Shown here piece by piece: positions 6,434 through 11,013 of a stretch of DNA of 11,013 bases. The notes beneath the pieces are model-generated. The model saw nothing but the letters and a program-made list of their open reading frames with translations. It did not search any database and was not told the DNA's origin. The stretch comes from Gordonia sp. (in: high G+C Gram-positive bacteria) (GTDB lineage Bacteria; Actinomycetota; Actinomycetes; Mycobacteriales; Mycobacteriaceae): NCBI GenBank assembly GCA_030152405.1, contig JASLJL010000059.1, positions 1-11,013 of the forward strand. Direction: 5' to 3'. A program made the position numbers and the translations under genes. How positions within the stretch are numbered: position 1 is the first letter of the stretch; the number at the start of each line of letters is the position of its first letter.

Positions 6434-7692
6434 GGACGTGCCTCTCGGGGAAGGCCGAGGACGCGCTCGGCGATGATGTTGCGCTGGACTTCATTGGAGC
6501 CGCCGTAGATGGTGTCGGCGCGCGTGAAGAGCAGCAGTCGCTGCCATTCGTCGAGCTCGACGTTCTCCGGGTCGGCGATGTCGTTGGCTCGCCCCTCGGT
6601 GGTGGCGGGCGGTCCGATCAGCGACGGGGCGCCGGCCACTGCGACAGCGAGTTCGCCCAGGTCGCGGTGCCAGTTGCCCCACAGCAGCTTGGTGACGGAC
6701 GCGGCTCCGGCCTCGGAGACGATGTCGCCGGCGAGGGTGCGACGCGCGTTGGCCTCCATCACCGAGAGACCGACCTTGGCCCGGCGCAGTCGGGAGGCGA
6801 TCTCCGGGTCGTCCGCCGATCCGTTGCGTTCGGCCAGATCGACGAGGTCGTCGAGTTCGCGTCGGAAGCCGACCTGCTGGCCGAGCGTCGAGACGCCGCG
6901 CTCGAACTGCAGCAGTCCCATGGCGACCTTCCAGCCGTCGCCGGGTTCGCCCACGATCAGGTCGGCGGAGGTCTTCGCATCGTCGAAGAACACCTCGTTG
7001 AACTCGGACGTTCCGGTGATCTGCTGGATCGGGCGGATCGTCACTCCGTCGGCGTCGAGCGGCACGAGCAGGAAGCTCAGCCCCTTGTGCCGGGCGGAGC
7101 CCTTCTCCGTGCGGGCGATGACGAAGCACCACTGCGACAGATGAGCGAGCGAGGTCCAGATCTTCTGGCCGTTGATCACCCACTGGTCGCCGTCGAGGGC
7201 GGCGGACGTCTGGACTCCCGCGAGGTCGCTGCCCGCGCCCGGCTCCGAGTAGCCCTGCGCCCAGAGTTCGGTGACGTCGACGATGTGCGGCAGGAACCGG
7301 GCCTGCTGTTCGGGGGTGCCGTACTCGATGAGAGTCGGGCCGAGGAGTTCCTCACCGAGGTGATTCACACGCGCGGGAGCGTTGGCGCGCGCATACTCCT
7401 GGTGGAAGATGATCCGCTGCTCGATGGTCGCACCGCGGCCGCCGTGTTCGACGGGCCAGCCGAGACACGTCCACCCGGACGCTGCGAGGTGTCGGTCCCA
7501 CTCGAGCCGCTCGGCGAAGAACTCGTGTTCACTGCCGGGGCCACCGCGGCCCCGGAGCGACGCGAAGTCACCGACGAGGTTGTCGGAGAGCCAGTCGCGC
7601 ACGGCTTGTGCGAAGACTTGTGCCGCATCGGGCGTGGCTGCCGCCCATTCGCCGAGGTCGACGGCCCGATCGGCGAGATTGATCGTCGTCAT
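6430..7692 (-). CDS. fadE30: Acyl-CoA dehydrogenase FadE30
   Basis: A 420-aa flavin-dependent acyl-CoA dehydrogenase that introduces the alpha-beta double bond in the side chain of a HIP-CoA derivative. In Rhodococcus, fadE30 mutants are blocked in degrading 5-hydroxy-methylhexahydroindanone propionate. Visible signatures: the FAD/substrate motif QGYSEPGAGSDLA at 146-158, KIWTSLAHLSQWCF around 177-190, and the C-terminal signature starting YGGSNEVQRN at 396 and ending VLGLPR at 411-416. It is about 35 residues longer than the M. tuberculosis protein (385 aa), mostly an N-terminal extension and an insert near 358-378. No strong ribosome-binding site precedes ATG 7692; the probable -10 TAGGTT lies only 12 bases upstream, so the leader may be very short. 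It is the first gene of the operon and diverges from fadD3 across a KstR2 site. Confidence 0.9.
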   Translation of the reverse strand: MTTINLADRAVDLGEWAAATPDAAQVFAQAVRDWLSDNLVGDFASLRGRGGPGSEHEFFAERLEWDRHLAASGWTCLGWPVEHGGRGATIEQRIIFHQEYARANAPARVNHLGEELLGPTLIEYGTPEQQARFLPHIVDVTELWAQGYSEPGAGSDLAGVQTSAALDGDQWVINGQKIWTSLAHLSQWCFVIARTEKGSARHKGLSFLLVPLDADGVTIRPIQQITGTSEFNEVFFDDAKTSADLIVGEPGDGWKVAMGLLQFERGVSTLGQQVGFRRELDDLVDLAERNGSADDPEIASRLRRAKVGLSVMEANARRTLAGDIVSEAGAASVTKLLWGNWHRDLGELAVAVAGAPSLIGPPATTEGRANDIADPENVELDEWQRLLLFTRADTIYGGSNEVQRNIIAERVLGLPREARP

Positions 7693-7734
7693 GACCGCTA
7701 GCTTAACCTACCAAGCATTTGCTAGGTTTTGTTC
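7693..7734. promoter_or_regulatory. Divergent fadE30 / fadD3 promoter region
   Basis: Only 42 bases separate the two start codons. TAGGTT occurs on each strand flanking the KstR2-like site: on the plus strand (7723-7728) it ends 6 bases before the fadD3 ATG, and on the minus strand (7710-7705) it ends 12 bases before the fadE30 ATG. These are plausible -10 elements that would give a leaderless fadD3 mRNA and a leader of about 5 bases for fadE30. No clear -35 elements are visible. Assignment of -10s is inference. Confidence 0.5.
7710..7723. promoter_or_regulatory. Candidate KstR2 operator between fadE30 and fadD3
   Basis: ACCAAGCATTTGCT matches the KstR2 consensus AnCAAGnnCTTGnT at all fixed positions but one (T in place of the C of CTTG). 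The match sits in a broader imperfect palindrome from CCTA to TAGG (7707-7726). A KstR2 site in this same divergent intergenic position is known for fadE30-fadD3 in mycobacteria and rhodococci. The site overlaps the probable -10 of both genes, so one bound dimer could silence both directions. Confidence 0.85.
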
Positions 7735-9276
7735 ATGCTTCCGACTCCGCTCACCACCCCGGCCGCACTGCACCGCGCAGAGCAGTCGTGGCCCGACCGC
7801 CCCGCGATCGTCGACGAGCAGTGGGCCGAGCCCGTCCGTCTCACGTGGAGCGAGTTCGCCGACCAGGTCCGACGCTTCGCCGCAGGCCTCATCGAACACG
7901 GCGTCGCCCACGGCGACCGGGTGGCCCTGTGGGCGCCCAACAGTCACCACTGGCCCATCGCCGCACTGGGGACCCAGTACGCGGGAGCCGTTCTGGTGCC
8001 GCTCAACACGCGCTACACGGTCAGCGAGGCGTCCGACATCGTCGAACGCTCCGGTGCACGAGTCGTCGTCGCGTCCGGCGAGTTCGCAGGGATCGACCGC
8101 CTCAGCGAGGTCCTCGCGTCACCGATCGCCGACGGCCGCACCGTGGTCGGCATCCCGCTGGAGAACGCCGTGGACGGCGACGGCGTCGTGCCGTGGGACG
8201 TGTTCCTCGACGTCTCGGACGAGGCAGCCGAAGCATCGCGTGAGCGCGCCGACGCCGTCACCGGCGATGATCTCTCTGACATCCTGTTCACCTCGGGAAC
8301 CACCGGCGCACCCAAGGGAGTGTTGGCCGAGCACCGCCAGACCGTCGCCGGGTCTCACGCGTGGGGCGCCAACGGCCGGCTGTCGGAGGCGGACCGGTAC
8401 CTGATGGTGAACCCCTACTTCCACACGTTCGGCTACAAGGCGGGCATCCTCCCGTGCGTGCTGTTCGGCGCCGCGATGCTGCCGCTCGCGGTCTACTCGC
8501 CCACGGAGGCGTCCAAGCTCGTCGCCGCCGAATCGGCGACGGTGTTCCCCGGCGCTCCGACGATCTTCCAGACCATCCTCGACGATCCGGCTCGCGGCGA
8601 CTACGACCTGTCGAGCCTCCGACTGATCGTCACCGGCGCGACGATCGTCCCCGTCGTCCTGATCGAGCGCCTGCAGTCGGAACTCGGCGTCGAGACCGTC
8701 GTCACCGCCTACGGCCAGACCGAGACGAGCGGATTCATCACCACCTGTCGTCCCGACGACGATGCCGTCACCGTCGCCACCACCTGCGGACGGGCCTTCG
8801 ACGGGATGGAGGTGAGACTCTCCGACGAGGGCGAGGTCCTCACGCGCGGCGCGATGGTGATGCGCGGCTACCTCGACGATCCGCGAGCCACCGCCGAGAC
8901 CATCGACGCCGACGGCTGGCTCCACACCGGCGACGTCGGGACGCTCGACGACCGCGGCAACCTCAAGATCACCGACCGCCTCAAGGACATGTACATCTGC
9001 GGCGGATTCAACGTGTATCCGGCCGAGGTGGAGCAGGTCCTCTCGCGCATCGACGGCGTCACCGAGGCCGCGGTCATCGGCGTCGACGACGAGAGGCTCG
9101 GCGAGGTCGGCAAGGCCTTCATCACCACGCGCGACGGCGCCGAGGTGACTGCGGAACAGGTGATCGCCCACGCTCGGGAGCACCTGGCGAACTTCAAGGT
9201 CCCGCGGTCGGTCGAGTTCGTGGACGCCTTCCCCCGCAATCCCTCCGGGAAGATCCTCAAGCGCGAGCTGGCGTAG
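7735..9276 (+). CDS. fadD3: HIP-CoA ligase FadD3
   Basis: A 513-aa ANL-superfamily acyl-CoA synthetase (M. tuberculosis FadD3 is about 503 aa). The characterised enzyme activates HIP, the propionate left after removal of steroid rings A and B, to HIP-CoA with ATP, committing rings C and D to degradation. Motifs: phosphate loop TSGTTGAPKG at 186-195, YGQTE at 326-330, HTGD with Asp400, the hinge segment DRLKDMYICGGFNVYP, and acyl-transfer Lys506 in NPSGK. The frame opens with TTG at 7729, but ATG 7735 is preferred because it suits the short promoter region and has AGG 8 bases upstream. It is divergent from fadE30 and convergent with the next ligase. Similarity to FadD3 through PLNTRYT, FGYKAGI and CRPDDDAVTVATTCGR-like segments, with the conserved neighbours, makes the assignment strong. 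Confidence 0.9.
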   Translation: MLPTPLTTPAALHRAEQSWPDRPAIVDEQWAEPVRLTWSEFADQVRRFAAGLIEHGVAHGDRVALWAPNSHHWPIAALGTQYAGAVLVPLNTRYTVSEASDIVERSGARVVVASGEFAGIDRLSEVLASPIADGRTVVGIPLENAVDGDGVVPWDVFLDVSDEAAEASRERADAVTGDDLSDILFTSGTTGAPKGVLAEHRQTVAGSHAWGANGRLSEADRYLMVNPYFHTFGYKAGILPCVLFGAAMLPLAVYSPTEASKLVAAESATVFPGAPTIFQTILDDPARGDYDLSSLRLIVTGATIVPVVLIERLQSELGVETVVTAYGQTETSGFITTCRPDDDAVTVATTCGRAFDGMEVRLSDEGEVLTRGAMVMRGYLDDPRATAETIDADGWLHTGDVGTLDDRGNLKITDRLKDMYICGGFNVYPAEVEQVLSRIDGVTEAAVIGVDDERLGEVGKAFITTRDGAEVTAEQVIAHAREHLANFKVPRSVEFVDAFPRNPSGKILKRELA

Positions 9277-9307
9277 GCGACACCCGCTCAGGTCGTCGCG
9301 ACCGCGG
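9277..9307. terminator. Short convergent intergenic region with a weak hairpin
   Basis: The 31 bases between the fadD3 stop and the opposing ligase stop contain GGTCG-TCG-CGACC (9291-9303), a 5-bp stem with a 3-base loop. It could serve as a weak bidirectional terminator. No U-tract is present and the stem is short. Confidence 0.3.
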
Positions 9308-10861
9308 TCAGGCTCCTTCGCGCCGGAGGATGAAACGCTGCACCTTGCCGCTCGGCGTCTTCGGCAGCGACTCCACGAAGTGGACCGCCCTCGGGTAGGC
9401 GTGCTTCGAGTACTCGTCGCGCACGAGGTGCTGCAGTTCGGCCTCGAGTTCGCTGCTCGCTTCGAATCCGGTGTTGAGCACCACGAACGCTTCCACGACC
9501 TCGCCGCGGATGCCTTCTGGGTCGGGCCGTCCGACGACCGCGACCTCGGCGATCGACGGGTGGACGGCCATGACGCTCTCCACGTCGAACGGGCCGATGC
9601 GGTAGCCGGCGGCGAGGATCACGTCGTCGTCGCGCGCAGTGAAGGAGAAGTAGCCCTCGTCGTCGACCTTCCCGGTGTCGGCCGAGAGGTACCAGGCGCC
9701 GTCGTCGGTGAACCGCTCCGCGGTCTTCTCCGGCGCGGCGTCGTACCCGGTGTACCAGAGCAGCGGGCTGCCTTCGACGTCGAGCGCGATCTGACCGTCG
9801 ACGATGCCCGCGGCGTAGCCGGGCATCACCTGGCCCATCGATCCGGCCTTCAGCGGAAGCGCCACATCAGGGTGCCAATGGTTGCCGATCACCATGCCGG
9901 TCTCGGTCTGGCCGTAATGATCGCGGACCTCGGTGCCGAGGTGCGTGACGCCGAAGTCGACGATGTCCGGAGTCAGCGGCTCACCGGCCGACGACGCCCG
10001 GCGCAGACCGACTCCTGTCATGTCGGCGCCGGCTCGGAGCGCGCGGTACATGGTGGGCGCACCGGCGAAGTTGGTGACACCGAACGTCTTCAGGACGGCG
10101 ACCGTCGAGTCCGGCGTGAAGCCCCCGTTGAAGAACAGGCTGGTCCGACCACCGACGAGTGGACCGAGGATCGCGTAATAGAGGCCGTACGCCCAGCCGG
10201 GATCGGCGGCGTTCCAGAACACGTCGTCCTCCGCGACGTCCAACGAGTAGTGCTGGTAGGTCTGGAATGCGGCGAGCGCGCGCAGGGGCACCGGGACGCC
10301 TTTCGGCTTGCCGGTGGTGCCGCTGGTGTAGAGCTGGACCAGCGTGCCCTCGCCTCCGATGACGGCGTCGTCGGTGAAGGCTGCGGCGCCGACCGACTCG
10401 GCCGCCAGCTCGTCGACGTCGAGCACGGTGACCACGTCGATCGGGTCCACCTTGGCGCGCTGTGACGCGTCGGTGATGACGATCTTCGCGTCTGCTCCCT
10501 CCACACGGAGCGCGATCGCGCCGGTGGCGAAGGCCGTGAAGAGCGGCACGTGCACCGCGCCGATCCGCCACAGAGCCATCAACGCGACGAGCAGTTCGCG
10601 ACGCTTGCCGAGGAGGACGGGCACCCTGTCGCCGCGGACGACGCCGTGGGCGGCCAGCACGGTGGCCATGCGCCGCGATTCGTCCGCCAACTCCCCGTGG
10701 GTGAACGGGGTGGACGTCAGGTCGGGCTCGACGAGTGTGAACGCAACCGCAGCGGGGTCGAACCGATCGCACAGCAGGTGCGCGGCACTGGCGGTGGGTG
10801 CGCTGTACTCGTCGATCCACTCCTGCACTCGGCGCTCGGCGGCCTCGCGTCCATCGGTCAT
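9308..10861 (-). CDS. AMP-forming acyl-CoA ligase (acetyl-/benzoate-CoA ligase-like), substrate unknown
   Basis: A 517-aa ANL-superfamily enzyme that adenylates a carboxylic acid and transfers it to CoA. Motifs: TSGTTGKPKG at 179-188, WNAADPGWAYGLYY around 216-229 (typical of the acetyl-CoA synthetase, medium-chain and benzoate-CoA ligase branch), YGQTE at 316-320, SADTG with Asp395, GYRIGPFDVES hinge at 419-429, and Lys506 in TPSGK. It is clearly a different branch from FadD3, lacking the FNVYP hinge form. ATG 10861 has GGAG upstream. It converges on fadD3 and diverges, across 39 bases, from a truncated regulator-like gene. No KstR2-like site lies upstream, so it is probably controlled separately. 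Candidate substrates are short-, medium-chain or aromatic acids; the sequence does not decide. Confidence 0.85.
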   Translation of the reverse strand: MTDGREAAERRVQEWIDEYSAPTASAAHLLCDRFDPAAVAFTLVEPDLTSTPFTHGELADESRRMATVLAAHGVVRGDRVPVLLGKRRELLVALMALWRIGAVHVPLFTAFATGAIALRVEGADAKIVITDASQRAKVDPIDVVTVLDVDELAAESVGAAAFTDDAVIGGEGTLVQLYTSGTTGKPKGVPVPLRALAAFQTYQHYSLDVAEDDVFWNAADPGWAYGLYYAILGPLVGGRTSLFFNGGFTPDSTVAVLKTFGVTNFAGAPTMYRALRAGADMTGVGLRRASSAGEPLTPDIVDFGVTHLGTEVRDHYGQTETGMVIGNHWHPDVALPLKAGSMGQVMPGYAAGIVDGQIALDVEGSPLLWYTGYDAAPEKTAERFTDDGAWYLSADTGKVDDEGYFSFTARDDDVILAAGYRIGPFDVESVMAVHPSIAEVAVVGRPDPEGIRGEVVEAFVVLNTGFEASSELEAELQHLVRDEYSKHAYPRAVHFVESLPKTPSGKVQRFILRREGA

Positions 10862-10900
10862 GTCGGTACTCCATCTCGTCGACTTGTCACGGATGGAACA
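10862..10900. promoter_or_regulatory. Short divergent promoter region, ligase / regulator
   Basis: Thirty-nine bases separate the ligase ATG from the rightward gene. The region and the first codons of the rightward gene contain ACAA-TGATGG-TTGT (10898-10911), and GTCAC (10886-10890) facing GTGAC (10910-10914). Either could be a small operator half-site pair for the adjacent regulator. The repeats are short and could be chance. No clear -10/-35 was identified. Confidence 0.3.
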
Positions 10901-11013
10901 ATGATGGTTGTGACTCCCGCCACCGAGAACCCTCCGAAGAGGGGTGCATCTCCAGACGAGCTCGCTCGTCGGCTGCGCATGCCTCTCGAGCGGCTCCGCG
11001 TGCGCACCGGCGC
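10901..11013 (+). CDS. N-terminus of a probable MarR-family regulator (cut by window edge)
   Basis: Open frame from ATG 10901 (also ATG 10904 and GTG 10910 in frame) through the right edge without a stop, 37 complete codons. After a Pro/Lys-rich leader it reads PDELARRLRMPLERLRVRTG, an Arg/Leu-rich amphipathic helix like the first helix of MarR-type dimers (LxxRLRxxLxRL). GGATGG (10891-10896) may act as ribosome-binding site. A MarR regulator divergent from a CoA ligase is a recurrent arrangement (for example BadR and CouR systems), which supports the guess. The DNA-binding domain is outside the window, so the family call is tentative; the existence of a coding start is more secure. Confidence 0.45.
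   Translation, partial: MMVVTPATENPPKRGASPDELARRLRMPLERLRVRTG

Noticed and set aside
1..11013. Search by eye for CRISPR repeats, tRNA-like sequences, IS ends or long direct repeats
   Set aside because: No regularly spaced repeats, tRNA cloverleaf-like stretches, transposase fragments or long direct repeats were noticed.

Overview
The window is GC-rich DNA with closely packed genes, and its proteins resemble those of mycolic-acid-containing actinobacteria (Gordonia, Williamsia, Rhodococcus or Mycobacterium type). Two blocks have gene orders I recognise from Mycobacterium tuberculosis: an Rv3230c-desA3-like reductase/desaturase pair, and the fadA6 - SDR - fadE30 / fadD3 block of the KstR2 regulon, which degrades the last two steroid rings. 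The genus cannot be fixed from sequence reading alone. A steroid-degrading Gordonia- or Rhodococcus-like organism is the best guess.

Layout. Positions 1-77 hold no gene but carry a perfect match to the KstR2 operator consensus (20-33), followed leftward by a Shine-Dalgarno-like sequence, so a KstR2-controlled gene probably starts just outside the left edge. Positions 78-2357 hold a leftward two-gene operon: a ferredoxin/flavin reductase feeding a membrane acyl desaturase. A 10-bp inverted repeat lies directly against the reductase ribosome-binding site. Next is a leftward class-3-like aldehyde dehydrogenase (2491-3999) with a strong hairpin after it. A roughly 450-bp gap (4000-4452) has no convincing gene, only small palindromes and the hairpin that ends the next operon.

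Positions 4453-9276 are the core of the window, a compact HIP (methylhexahydroindanedione propionate) catabolic locus. fadE30, an ipdF-like SDR and fadA6 form a leftward operon. fadD3 (HIP-CoA ligase) is divergent from it. A 42-bp intergenic region between them contains a near-consensus KstR2 operator overlapping the probable -10 elements on both sides. FadD3 makes HIP-CoA, FadE30 and the SDR carry out beta-oxidation of the propionyl side chain, and FadA6 acts as thiolase. HIP-CoA is the known effector of KstR2, so the pathway's first product should relieve its own repression.

On the right, a second, unrelated acyl-CoA ligase (9308-10861, leftward) converges on fadD3. It is divergent from the first 37 codons of what is probably a MarR-type regulator cut off by the window edge (10901-11013). 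A CoA ligase paired with a divergent MarR regulator suggests a small, separately controlled acid-activation module.

No RNA genes, CRISPR arrays, insertion sequences or prophage genes were seen. I see no evidence of a wholly new system. The most useful non-routine signals are the left-edge KstR2 site, the promoter/operator architecture at fadE30-fadD3, the inverted repeat in front of the reductase/desaturase operon, and the ligase/MarR pair.
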